Below, in pieces: positions 1 through 7,889 of a stretch of DNA of 64,000 nt. The DNA is taken from contig NZ_OY782764.1 of the NCBI RefSeq assembly GCF_963678225.1, forward strand, positions 767,001-831,000, in the 5' to 3' direction. The position numbers were made by a program, and so were the translations under genes. The stretch is from an uncultured Cohaesibacter sp. Lineage in GTDB: Bacteria; Pseudomonadota; Alphaproteobacteria; Rhizobiales; Cohaesibacteraceae. The notes under the pieces were generated by a model. That model was not told where the DNA came from. It ran no database searches and saw only the letters and a program-made list of their open reading frames with translations. The stretch's first letter is position 1. Every line of letters starts with the position of its first letter.

Positions 1-800
1 ACCTGACAGCCTCCGCCGTCAGCCAGCAAATTGCAGCGCTTGAAAGCGAGCTGCAAACAGACCTGTTCGATCGTTCCCGTCGACCACCCGTATTAACCGT
101 AAAGGGCGGTGAAATGGTGCGCTCTGCCCGTACGATCCTGCAAATCGTCAACGAAACCAAAGCATCGGTAAGTGGTTCTAAGGTCAGGGGAACACTTGCT
201 TTTGGCACCTTGAGAACGGCGGCCAATTCCTATGTACCGCAAACGCTGGCGGCGATGCGGACGACTTATCCGGATTTGAATTTTCGCCTTCGGATCGGCA
301 TGTCTGAACAGTTGATGAGCGAGGTGGCATCGGGCCAGCTGGACGCCGCTCTTGTTGCTGATCAGGTGACCGTTCCAAGCGGCCTCAACTGGACGGAAGT
401 GCTCAGCGAGCCCTTGATGATTCTCGTACCGGCAGGCACCAAAGAGCTCCCGTTTGAGGAACTCGTGCGCTCGATTCCCTACATCAGATATCGCATTCAT
501 GTGCCGCTCGCGCGTCAAATTGACACAGAAATGGCCCGTCTGGGGGCCGAGCCACGCCGGGTATTCTCTGTGAATACCATGCCAGCCATCGTCGGCTGTG
601 TCGAAGCAGGGCTGGGATTCTCCGTCGTTCCTGAGGTCGCCATGCATGGCATGAAGACATCGGAACTGGGGGCATTCCCATTTGGCAATCCCCCCATCTA
701 TCGCAAACTGGGCGTTGTGCGTCGCCCAACGTCCAGTCGCTCAGCAGTGCTTGATAGTCTGACGGAAGCCCTTTCAAGCTACCGCACATCAAAAAGCTAG
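1..800 (+). CDS. LysR-family transcriptional regulator, 5' end cut by window edge
   Basis: The reading frame is open from base 3 and encodes the second half of a LysR winged helix-turn-helix (LTASAVSQQIAALE, then LFDRS and LTVKG) followed by the periplasmic-binding-like effector domain, ending at a TAG at 798-800. An ATG at 114 falls after the helix-turn-helix and is not the real start; the true start lies before the window. It converges on the M20 amidohydrolase gene with only one base between the two stops. LysR proteins bind T-N11-A sites and respond to small effectors; its target here is unknown, with the neighbouring amidohydrolase/TRAP genes the obvious candidates by position only. Confidence 0.9.
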   Translation, partial: LTASAVSQQIAALESELQTDLFDRSRRPPVLTVKGGEMVRSARTILQIVNETKASVSGSKVRGTLAFGTLRTAANSYVPQTLAAMRTTYPDLNFRLRIGMSEQLMSEVASGQLDAALVADQVTVPSGLNWTEVLSEPLMILVPAGTKELPFEELVRSIPYIRYRIHVPLARQIDTEMARLGAEPRRVFSVNTMPAIVGCVEAGLGFSVVPEVAMHGMKTSELGAFPFGNPPIYRKLGVVRRPTSSRSAVLDSLTEALSSYRTSKS

Positions 801-801
801 A

Positions 802-2001
802 CTAGGCTTTCTTGCTCTCCAGCATCAGCGAGATGATGGCCTCGCTCAACACTTTTACAGCGGTTGGGATGCAGGCTTCGTCAAGGTCGAAATCGCTGCG
901 ATGAAGCATCGTGTTGAGCTCCTTGTGCTGTGATCCGATACGCAGATGCGCGGCTGGCTTGCGGCTGGAATATTCAGCAAAATCTTCACTACCCATGGAT
1001 CCTTGCGGCAGCTCGACCACCTTGTCCGAACCAAGTGCATCCCGGGCAACGCCGACCACATGAGCAAGAATATCCGGCGTATTGACCACAGGCGGCACGC
1101 CTTGCAGAAATTTGACCTCCGCTTCCATGTCATATTGCAGCGCAATGCCTTCCACGATGCGCCCGATGGCGTCTTTCACGGTTTGGCGCACATCTTCAGA
1201 CTGCGTGCGCACAGCACCTTCCAGCGTAACTTCATCAGGAATCTGGTTCCGGGCAGAGCCGCCATGGATTGAGCCCACAGTTACGACAGCTGCGCTGAGC
1301 GGCGCCACTTCGCGGCTGACAATGCTCTGCAGCCCGGACACCATAGCACCGGCAGCCACAATCGGATCTTTTGCCATATGCGGATGCGCACCATGGCCGG
1401 ATTTGCCCTTGATGACGATGTCAAAAGGATCAGAAGAAGCAAAAGCCGTCACCGGATGCCAGCCAATGGTGCCAGCGGGCAACGGCGGCCAGTTGTGATA
1501 GCCGAGCATGATATCCGGATCGCAATAGTCAAACAGGCCATCTGCAAGCATCGCCCTTGCGCCACCCAGACCTTCTTCCGCGGGCTGGAACACGAACATG
1601 GCCTTGCCCGGCAGATCTTCAATCTGGGAGAGAACCCGCACAACACCCAGAATGATCGCGGTATGGGCGTCATGACCACAGGCATGCATCTTGCCCGCAA
1701 TCTTGGACTTATACTCCGGATTGCCCGTCTCATTTATAGGCAGGGCATCGAAATCTGCCCGCAGCGCAATGCAAGGACCATCACCGCCGTCAATCGTCGC
1801 ACAGACACCGGTTTTGCCAAAACCGCCTTTCCAGGAGACACCAATCTTGTCCAACTCATGCTGGATCATGCCGGAGGTTTCCACTTCTTCAAAGCCCAGC
1901 TCCGGATTTTCATGCATCCATCTACGGATGGCGATCAGATCCGGCGTAATCTGGCTTGTGAGCTGTTCAATCTGTGTGCTGATTTCGGCAGGGCAAGTCA
2001 T
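802..2001 (-). CDS. M20-family amidohydrolase (hippurate/N-acyl-amino-acid hydrolase type)
   Basis: A 399-residue metallopeptidase-like amidohydrolase. The di-metal site is visible as HACGHDAHT (about residue 106), a downstream EEGLGG with the catalytic glutamate pair, GYHNWP, the lid-domain HGGSARNQIP and the C-terminal MGSEDF. These are hallmarks of the M20D group that hydrolyses N-acyl amino acids, hippurate or indole-3-acetyl conjugates in the cytoplasm. I start at the ATG ending at 2001 because homologues begin about there; an in-frame ATG at 2055 would add 18 residues of unlikely sequence. It follows the TRAP/creatininase operon on the same strand but behind a terminator, so it may be partly independently transcribed. 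Substrate unknown; an amide cleaved after TRAP import is inference. Confidence 0.88.
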   Translation of the reverse strand: MTCPAEISTQIEQLTSQITPDLIAIRRWMHENPELGFEEVETSGMIQHELDKIGVSWKGGFGKTGVCATIDGGDGPCIALRADFDALPINETGNPEYKSKIAGKMHACGHDAHTAIILGVVRVLSQIEDLPGKAMFVFQPAEEGLGGARAMLADGLFDYCDPDIMLGYHNWPPLPAGTIGWHPVTAFASSDPFDIVIKGKSGHGAHPHMAKDPIVAAGAMVSGLQSIVSREVAPLSAAVVTVGSIHGGSARNQIPDEVTLEGAVRTQSEDVRQTVKDAIGRIVEGIALQYDMEAEVKFLQGVPPVVNTPDILAHVVGVARDALGSDKVVELPQGSMGSEDFAEYSSRKPAAHLRIGSQHKELNTMLHRSDFDLDEACIPTAVKVLSEAIISLMLESKKA

Positions 2002-2143
2002 CTCTAGTGTCCAACTCCAATTGCTATGCCTAAAACGGCCAGAGCCATCCGACAAGCTTTCGAATGTGAGGGAAAAGGCACGCGAACCAGTCTATCGGAC
2101 TGCATCAGCCGGAGGCGGCGAGAGCCGGTCAGATCTGGGCGCG

Positions 2144-2177
2144 AAAAAACGGGGTGCCGCAAGTCCTCGCGACACCC
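2144..2177 (-). terminator. Intrinsic terminator after dctP of TRAP cluster 1
   Basis: On the minus strand the arms GGGTG-T-CGC and GCG-G-CACCC pair around an 8-base loop and are followed by CG and six T. It lies 18 bases after the dctP stop, so it ends the dctQ-dctM-creatininase-dctP transcript before the amidohydrolase gene. Confidence 0.7.
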
Positions 2178-2194
2178 GAAATTGTCAGGAACGA

Positions 2195-3145
2195 TTATTG
2201 AGCGCCAATTTCCTTGATCTGCTCGTAAACGTCCTTGCCCCAGGCTTTTGTGCCCAACTCATCACGCACCGACTGGGTGGCTTCGATGAAAGGCGCTTTT
2301 TCCGGATAGGTTATGGTCACACCCGCATCTTTCATGACCTGCAGATATTTTTCCTGCTGCTCAGGCAGAAGCTTTTCAACGACTGCGGTGGAAGCTTCGT
2401 TGGCTTCTACCAGAACCGCCTGATCGGCTTCAGACAGGGAATCCCAGAAAGGAGCAGAGATCGTCACGTAGGCTGGCTTGACGATATAGTCGAGCATCGC
2501 AACACCCTTCTGCACTTCATAGAATTTCTGAGCATAAATGGTCTCGATGGGGTTTTCCTGACCATCAACAACGCCTGTCTGCAAGGCGGTGTAAACCTCG
2601 GCGAAAGCCATTGGGGTCGGGCTGGCTCCAAGTGCGGAGAGAGACTTCACATAATAATCGCGCTCGGGAGCACGAAGTTTCAGGCCAGCAAGATCCTCGA
2701 TGGTTTCGATTGGCTTGTTGGCACTGATCTGGCGGGGACTACGCGGCATAAAGCCGAGAATGCGGACCTTGCGGTCATTGATCAGTTTTTCGTTCCAGAC
2801 TTCAGCGAAATCGGTCTTCAGAACGTCCTGATAGTTTTTCATACCCTTCATGAGATATGGCAGGGCAAGATATTCGATTTCCTTCAGACCCGGGTCACCG
2901 GAGGCCAAAATCTGGGTCGTGCCCAGAGCCATCTGGGTGTAGACCTCTTTTGGCTTGCCCAGCTGATCGCCCGGGAAAATCGTAACGGTATGGTCGGTCT
3001 TTTCTTCAACCACACGCTTGAATTCTTCAGCACCGGCATACTGAGCTTCGCCCTGTTTGGCCCATGTGGCGTAACGGATTTCATCAGCACTTGCCGTAGT
3101 GGTGAGAAGCGCAAGAAATGCAACTGCTTTCAATACTGTTTTCAT
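2195..3145 (-). CDS. dctP: TRAP transporter solute-binding protein, DctP family
   Basis: A 316-residue periplasmic binding protein of a tripartite ATP-independent periplasmic (TRAP) transporter. The first 20 residues are a typical Sec signal peptide ending TASA before DEIRYATW. The family signature NPIETI within GVVDGQENPIETI, and the segment GTTQILASGDPGL, mark DctP. The start is the ATG at 3145, preceded by AGGGA; the frame is open for 70 more codons upstream but that overlaps the creatininase gene and has no signal peptide. DctP captures an organic acid or similar solute and delivers it to the DctQM membrane complex encoded 0.9 kb upstream on the same strand. Order dctQ-dctM-hydrolase-dctP is unusual. 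Ligand not predictable from sequence. Confidence 0.93.
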   Translation of the reverse strand: MKTVLKAVAFLALLTTTASADEIRYATWAKQGEAQYAGAEEFKRVVEEKTDHTVTIFPGDQLGKPKEVYTQMALGTTQILASGDPGLKEIEYLALPYLMKGMKNYQDVLKTDFAEVWNEKLINDRKVRILGFMPRSPRQISANKPIETIEDLAGLKLRAPERDYYVKSLSALGASPTPMAFAEVYTALQTGVVDGQENPIETIYAQKFYEVQKGVAMLDYIVKPAYVTISAPFWDSLSEADQAVLVEANEASTAVVEKLLPEQQEKYLQVMKDAGVTITYPEKAPFIEATQSVRDELGTKAWGKDVYEQIKEIGAQ

Positions 3146-3176
3146 TTCGTTTGGATCCCTGTCTGGAGGTTGAGTT

Positions 3177-3992
3177 TTATTTTTTGGGGTCGGTGGGGTC
3201 GACACTGCGGAAGTGTTCGACAAAGTCGGCGCAGAAGCCGACGAGATATTCGGCAAATTTCTCGCCCTTCTCGGCAGATGAGAGACGAGGGTCGCCATTG
3301 ACGATACCATCCGGGCACCGGTCATCCACATTGACGGGCATGCCGATTTCAACATCCTTGAACTTGGCGCCGCCCAGACCCATCACAGGCATTCCAGCCA
3401 TTTCAAACGGAGCGTCTGGCAGCTTAGCCTTCTCCGGATGGGTCAGTTCAGGGAAATAGTGCATGTAAACGGACGTGATCGGGTCACCGCCGTGAGAGAA
3501 GGCCTTCTTGCCATAGTCACCATGGATTTCGGTCCAGACACTATCCGGAATGGCGCGCCAAAGATTGATGCATGGAATAATCAGGCCAGTCTCACGACGC
3601 ACAGCACGGATCACCTGATCAATCAGGGAATAGTTGCCGGAGTGACCATTAAGGATCACCAGTCGCTTGTGACCGTGACGCAGGAAATTGTCCAGAATGT
3701 CGCGCAGCACACCGCGGAAGCTGTCCGCAGACAGGGCAATTCCCCCCGGGACAGACCAAAAATACTCTGCATAACCGAATGGCATGGTTGGAGCGGTCAC
3801 CGCATTGGCGCGTTCGGCGACCTCTTCGGCAATCTTACGGGCCAGCATGAAATCGCCCATAGGCACCACCGGCCCCTGGATTTCCTGCGACCCGAGCGGG
3901 ATCAGAACCACAGGATTTTCTTCCTCTTCGCTCCAGGTGCGGAACTCTTCGAAAGTCATATTCTCCAGGAGATGTTTCTTGGTCTTGGTCAT
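3177..3992 (-). CDS. Creatininase-family amidohydrolase with altered metal motif
   Basis: A 271-residue member of the creatinine amidohydrolase family (cyclic amide hydrolases and relatives such as MftE and FAPy deformylase). Visible landmarks: LIPLGSQEIQGPVVPMGDF near the N terminus, LNGHSGNYSLI in the middle and SHGGDPITS further on. The usual first motif is E-x-H-G-x-H; here it is E-I-Q-G-P-V, so the first metal-ligand histidine is glutamine, while Glu, Asp and the NGH histidine remain. An ATG at 4007 is possible, but the ATG at 3992 has GGAGA eight bases upstream and is preferred. It sits between dctM and dctP, which suggests it processes the imported solute (inference). Activity and metal content uncertain because of the substitution. 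Confidence 0.85.
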   Translation of the reverse strand: MTKTKKHLLENMTFEEFRTWSEEEENPVVLIPLGSQEIQGPVVPMGDFMLARKIAEEVAERANAVTAPTMPFGYAEYFWSVPGGIALSADSFRGVLRDILDNFLRHGHKRLVILNGHSGNYSLIDQVIRAVRRETGLIIPCINLWRAIPDSVWTEIHGDYGKKAFSHGGDPITSVYMHYFPELTHPEKAKLPDAPFEMAGMPVMGLGGAKFKDVEIGMPVNVDDRCPDGIVNGDPRLSSAEKGEKFAEYLVGFCADFVEHFRSVDPTDPKK

Positions 3993-4010
3993 TTTTGGTT
4001 TCTCCATACT

Positions 4011-5288
4011 TTAAGAGCCGAAGACGAGATTGGGCAGGAAGAGGCTGATTTGCGGGAACATGACCAGCAGCACCACTGCAATGAAAATGGGGAGATAATA
4101 GGGGAGCATCGCCTTGACCATCTTGCCGTGACTGATCTCGGCAATGTCCTGAGCAATGAACATCAGCACGCCAACCGGCGGTGTGGCCCCACCAATGATG
4201 AGGGTAAAGACCATCAGCACGCCGAAATGCACCGGATCAATTCCGAACTGCAGGATGACAGGCACCAGAATCGGGGTGAGCACGATCTCAGCCGATGAGG
4301 CGACCATCAAGAGGCCAACCACCAGCAGCATCGCCACAATCAGGAAGAAGACAATGGTCGGATCATCAGAGATATTTGAAATGGCGCTGGCAATGGCCAG
4401 AGGCACCCCTTCGCGCACCATGATCCACGAGAAGGTAGAGGCGACCGAAATAATTGCCAGAATGCGCGCAGAGCCGAGCCCGGTCTTGATGATCGCATCG
4501 GTAATGTCTTTGAGACCGACATTCTTGTAGATGAAGCCAAGGCAAAGCGCATAGAGCACGGCAACAGCCGCCGCTTCGGTTGGTGAGAAGATACCGCCTA
4601 GAATGCCGCCCACGATAATAATGGGGAAGAGCAAGGCCGCACCGCCCTGTTTGACAGCGGTGCAGGCCTCTTCCATCGACGCACGCTCATATTTGGGGAA
4701 CTTTTTGTGACGCGCGTAGAAGTAGGTAAAGACCATCTGCGTACCAACAATCACCACTCCTGGCAGAATACCGGCCAGAAGCAGGCGACCGATGGAAACG
4801 TCAGCCAGAGTGCCATAAATCACCAGCGCCACCGAAGGAGGCACCATCGGCCCGACCATTGAGGAAGCCACCGTAACTGCAGCAGAAAATGGTGCCGGAT
4901 AGCCTTCGCGCTTCATGGCCGGGATGAGAACCGAGCCGAGCGCCGTGGTATCAGCAGTGGGAGAACCGGACATGCCTGAGAAAATCAGGCTGGCAAAAAT
5001 ATTGACCTGAGCCAGACCGCCATCGATATGGCCGACAAAAGCGCGAGCAAGATTGATGATGCGATCCGTCAGCTTGCAGGCATTCATCAGCTCTCCGGCC
5101 AGAAAGAAGAAGGGAATGGCCAGAATGAGGAAGGAATCCACGGCGCCACTCATCCGTTGCCCCATCAGGGCAAGGTTGATGTCGGCCATGTAGAAATAGA
5201 CCATCGAAGAGATACCGATGGAGAAGAAGAGCGGCAAACCACAGGCAATCAGAACCAGCAACAGCAGAATAATGGATACGGTCAACAA
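4011..5288 (-). CDS. dctM: TRAP transporter large permease, DctM
   Basis: Large membrane subunit of the TRAP transporter, about 426 residues with roughly a dozen hydrophobic helices. Family signatures are FSGMSGSPTADTTALG, MVGPMVPPSVALVIYG and IFSPTEAAAVAV. An ATG at 5372 lies deep inside dctQ; a TTG at 5286-5288 with GGAG seven bases upstream gives a start LTVSIILLLLVLIA that matches the normal DctM N terminus and length, so TTG is chosen. It carries the Na+-coupled transport path and works with DctQ and DctP. It is translated from the same message as dctQ, with the ribosome site lying over the dctQ stop. The downstream creatininase gene starts about 20 bases after its stop. Confidence 0.92.
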   Translation of the reverse strand: MLTVSIILLLLVLIACGLPLFFSIGISSMVYFYMADINLALMGQRMSGAVDSFLILAIPFFFLAGELMNACKLTDRIINLARAFVGHIDGGLAQVNIFASLIFSGMSGSPTADTTALGSVLIPAMKREGYPAPFSAAVTVASSMVGPMVPPSVALVIYGTLADVSIGRLLLAGILPGVVIVGTQMVFTYFYARHKKFPKYERASMEEACTAVKQGGAALLFPIIIVGGILGGIFSPTEAAAVAVLYALCLGFIYKNVGLKDITDAIIKTGLGSARILAIISVASTFSWIMVREGVPLAIASAISNISDDPTIVFFLIVAMLLVVGLLMVASSAEIVLTPILVPVILQFGIDPVHFGVLMVFTLIIGGATPPVGVLMFIAQDIAEISHGKMVKAMLPYYLPIFIAVVLLVMFPQISLFLPNLVFGS

Positions 5289-5292
5289 GGGC

Positions 5293-5793
5293 TTACTCCA
5301 TGTCCTGCGAAGGGGATTGAGATGGGGAAGATTTTGAAGCGTAATATTCTGGCGCACGCTTATAGAAGACACGCAGCAGGATGGCCGCGATCATCAGAAA
5401 ACTGCCTACGGTCACGGCAAGGCGCAAATGCCCTAATGTCAGGGGAAGCGCAGAAAGCTCATTCATCATGTCGATCTTGACCAGTGTGATGGAAGTCCAC
5501 CCGAGAATGGCCAGAAAGCCGAAAGAGAGAATTGCATTGAACCAATGCAGGGCGCGCTTGAGAGGGGCTGGAGCCTTTTGCAAAAAGACATCGACATTGA
5601 GATGCCGACCATCATAGCAAACGACAACTGCGCCGATGAATGTCATCCATACCGTGACGAAGCGAACGAATTCTTCGCTCCAGATCAGGGGCGCATTAAA
5701 CAGATAGCGCAGCACAATCTGCAACAGCGTCACCACGACAACCATTGACAGCATTGATGCAGTGAGCCACCGCAAAGGTAGAAAAAGGTCCAT
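5293..5793 (-). CDS. dctQ: TRAP transporter small permease, DctQ
   Basis: A 166-residue, four-helix inner-membrane protein with the DctQ features: helix one LSMVVVVTLLQIVLRY, the segment WSEEFVRFVTVWMTFIGA, and GRHLNVDVF between helices two and three. It forms the membrane module with DctM and is the first gene of the operon dctQ-dctM-creatininase-dctP. The gene is divergent from the LysR gene at 5904, with a 110-base shared promoter region, the usual arrangement for LysR control. Confidence 0.9.
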   Translation of the reverse strand: MDLFLPLRWLTASMLSMVVVVTLLQIVLRYLFNAPLIWSEEFVRFVTVWMTFIGAVVVCYDGRHLNVDVFLQKAPAPLKRALHWFNAILSFGFLAILGWTSITLVKIDMMNELSALPLTLGHLRLAVTVGSFLMIAAILLRVFYKRAPEYYASKSSPSQSPSQDME

Positions 5794-5903
5794 CTTTTTA
5801 ACTCTGGTCTGGTGAATTCTTGTTTTTTCAAAAAATTAAGCACTGACAAATCAAGTTGTCCAATATATTAATCAGCATAATTATTCTGTTTAGAGACTTA
5901 ATC

Positions 5904-6812
5904 ATGCAAGGCATTGAAATCAGACACCTTAGGTATTTCTTACGAGTGGCCGACGAACTGCACTTCGGACGCGCCGCAGAAATACTGGGCATCAGTCAGG
6001 CGCCCCTCAGCCAACAGATCAGACAACTGGAGGAGCGACTCGGCGTGCGCCTGTTTGACCGCAACACCCGCAGCGTGCAGTTGACTCCGGCCGGAGAAGT
6101 CTTTGCAACCAAGGCGCAGGCCCTTGTCACCGCCCTTTCCAATGCCGTTGATGAAACCCGCATGGCTGGCGGACTTGGCTCAGGCGTGCTGCGCATCGGT
6201 GCGATGGGCTCTGCGGTGCATTCCGTTTTGCCCAACGCCCTTGCGGCCTTCAGCAGCAAATATCCCTCGGCCCGGCTAGACATGCATTTGCACACCACAG
6301 AGGAGCAGTTGGATCTGTTGGCCGCACGCCAGATCGACATCGCCCTCATGCGGCCACCACGCGTGGCCAGTGGTTTGGAAACCCGTCAGGTCTATCGCGA
6401 GGGCTTTGTCGCGGTCGTCCATGAGAAATCAGAGCTTGCCCGGCGCCCGACCCTTACGGTCAAAGACCTCAAGGATCAGAATTTTATCAGCTACACCGAA
6501 ATCCGGGGCATCGGCTATCAGGACATCGTCAACCAGCATTGCCGCGAAGCGGGCTTCCTGCCCCATGTCATTCAGAGAGTATCTCACACGATTGGTGTCG
6601 TGACGTTGGTCGCCGCTGGACTTGGAGTCGGCATCGTGCCTGCATGGGTACTCAACGAACCGGTCGCCGGTGTCTGCTACCGCCCCCTGCCCGAATTGCC
6701 CAGCTCGGTCACACTGGTCTGCGCCTGGCGGTCAGATACCATGAACCCTCTGGTCTTGCCCTTTGCTGCGGAGCTGTCTGCGGCGCAGACAAATGCATCT
6801 TCGGCAGATTGA
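5904..6812 (+). CDS. LysR-family transcriptional regulator, divergent to TRAP operon 1
   Basis: A 302-residue LysR regulator: helix-turn-helix EIRHLRYFLRVADELHFGRAA and SQAPLSQQIRQLEE, then LFDRNTRSVQLTPAG and a complete effector-binding domain. Many members with the N-terminal pattern RHLRYF control aromatic or organic-acid catabolism (BenM/CatM-like side of the family). The ATG at 5904 is preferred to the one at 5856 because it places the helix-turn-helix at the normal position; the extra 16 residues would be hydrophobic and atypical. Divergence from dctQ and same-strand FAH gene downstream suggest it regulates one or both (inference). No convincing T-N11-A box could be singled out in 5794-5903. 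Confidence 0.9.
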   Translation: MQGIEIRHLRYFLRVADELHFGRAAEILGISQAPLSQQIRQLEERLGVRLFDRNTRSVQLTPAGEVFATKAQALVTALSNAVDETRMAGGLGSGVLRIGAMGSAVHSVLPNALAAFSSKYPSARLDMHLHTTEEQLDLLAARQIDIALMRPPRVASGLETRQVYREGFVAVVHEKSELARRPTLTVKDLKDQNFISYTEIRGIGYQDIVNQHCREAGFLPHVIQRVSHTIGVVTLVAAGLGVGIVPAWVLNEPVAGVCYRPLPELPSSVTLVCAWRSDTMNPLVLPFAAELSAAQTNASSAD

Positions 6813-6939
6813 CTTCAGGAAGATACAATCCGTATTTGACCTGCAAAGTCCCAACCAGCGCGTTGATGTACCTTGCCTCATGGTGTTTAATCAAAGAAGC
6901 TTTCACTTCTTTTTTTCAAATATGTTATCAGGCATCACC

Positions 6940-7659
6940 ATGAGCACGAGCGATCTTCAGCCTCACTACGCGATTCCGGCGCCAGCCATTCCAACCCTGC
7001 CCATCAAGGCATCAGACAAGAGCTTTCCCGTCCGGCGCGTCTATTGTGTTGGCAGGAACTATGCAGACCATGCCATAGAGATGGGTCATGACCCGAACCG
7101 TGAATTTCCGTTCTTCTTCCAGAAGAACCCCGACAACCTGCTGTTTGGCAAAGACTTCCCCTACCCTCCCCTCAGTCAGGAGGTGCATTTCGAGGTGGAA
7201 TTGTTCGTGGCTCTCAAGGCAGGTGGGACCAATATAGCTGTCAGCGATGCCAACACATTGATTTTCGGCTATGGCGTTGGCGTGGACTTCACCCGCCGCG
7301 ATCTACAGGCCGAAGCCAAGAAAAAGGGCCGCCCCTGGATCGCCGCCAAGGCCTTCGAGCATTCCGCACCCGTTTCAGAACTCATTGCGGCCGAGAATGT
7401 CCCAACTCTGGAGAAGAAAAAAATCTGGCTCAAGCAGAATGGCGAAACCAGACAGGAAAGCGATCTTGATCATTTAATCTGGAAGGTACCCGAAGTCATC
7501 GCCAACCTGTCCGAGCAGTTCGAGTTGGCCGCTGGCGACATCATTTTCACCGGCACCCCTGCTGGCGTTGGCCCCGTTGCTATCGGAGATCAGATCCAAT
7601 GTGCAATAGAAGGCATTGCAGATCTTTCCTTCAAGGTCACCGAACCACTGAAAAGCTGA
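6940..7659 (+). CDS. Fumarylacetoacetate-hydrolase-family enzyme, fumarylpyruvate-hydrolase-like
   Basis: A 239-residue FAH-superfamily enzyme. The N-terminal FPVRRVYCVGRNYADHAIEM and FFFQKNPDNL resemble NagK-type fumarylpyruvate hydrolases of the gentisate route. Metal-binding acidic residues are seen in HFEVELFVAL and GYGVGVDFTRRDLQ, followed by KGRPWIAAKAFEHSAPV and the C-terminal GDIIFTGTPAGVGPV. FAH enzymes cleave C-C bonds of 2,4-diketo acids or act as decarboxylases/isomerases. The ATG at 6940 has TCAGG seven bases upstream; the frame extends upstream without support. No gentisate dioxygenase or maleylpyruvate isomerase is present here, so the pathway assignment is tentative. A hairpin terminator follows at 7691. 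Confidence 0.87.
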   Translation: MSTSDLQPHYAIPAPAIPTLPIKASDKSFPVRRVYCVGRNYADHAIEMGHDPNREFPFFFQKNPDNLLFGKDFPYPPLSQEVHFEVELFVALKAGGTNIAVSDANTLIFGYGVGVDFTRRDLQAEAKKKGRPWIAAKAFEHSAPVSELIAAENVPTLEKKKIWLKQNGETRQESDLDHLIWKVPEVIANLSEQFELAAGDIIFTGTPAGVGPVAIGDQIQCAIEGIADLSFKVTEPLKS

Positions 7660-7690
7660 GGTCCGCCCACGCTGGCACCGAAGCGTTGAA

Positions 7691-7711
7691 GGCCGCACCC
7701 ATGCGGCCTTT
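7691..7711 (+). terminator. Hairpin terminator after FAH gene
   Basis: Arms GGCCGCA and TGCGGCC with a four-base loop, followed by only three T. It sits 31 bases after the FAH stop. Stem is strong, T tract short. Confidence 0.5.
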
Positions 7712-7889
7712 GTCATGGGCATCCAAAGACCCGCCCCGAGACCCTTGCCAAACGGCACATGCCCCCTGCATCCATATGTCTCATAGGGACTAAAACGGAA
7801 AGACGCAGCAAGGCAGACCTTCTACAAGCATAGAGACAGATCGGCGCCAACCACAGCTTTTGTGCGCCAGTAATTTCAGGATCTTCTCC

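Noticed and set aside
1691-3301. 536-codon open frame on the plus strand
   Set aside because: Antisense to the M20 gene and dctP, which have clear motifs and signal peptide; the translated sequence has no domain.
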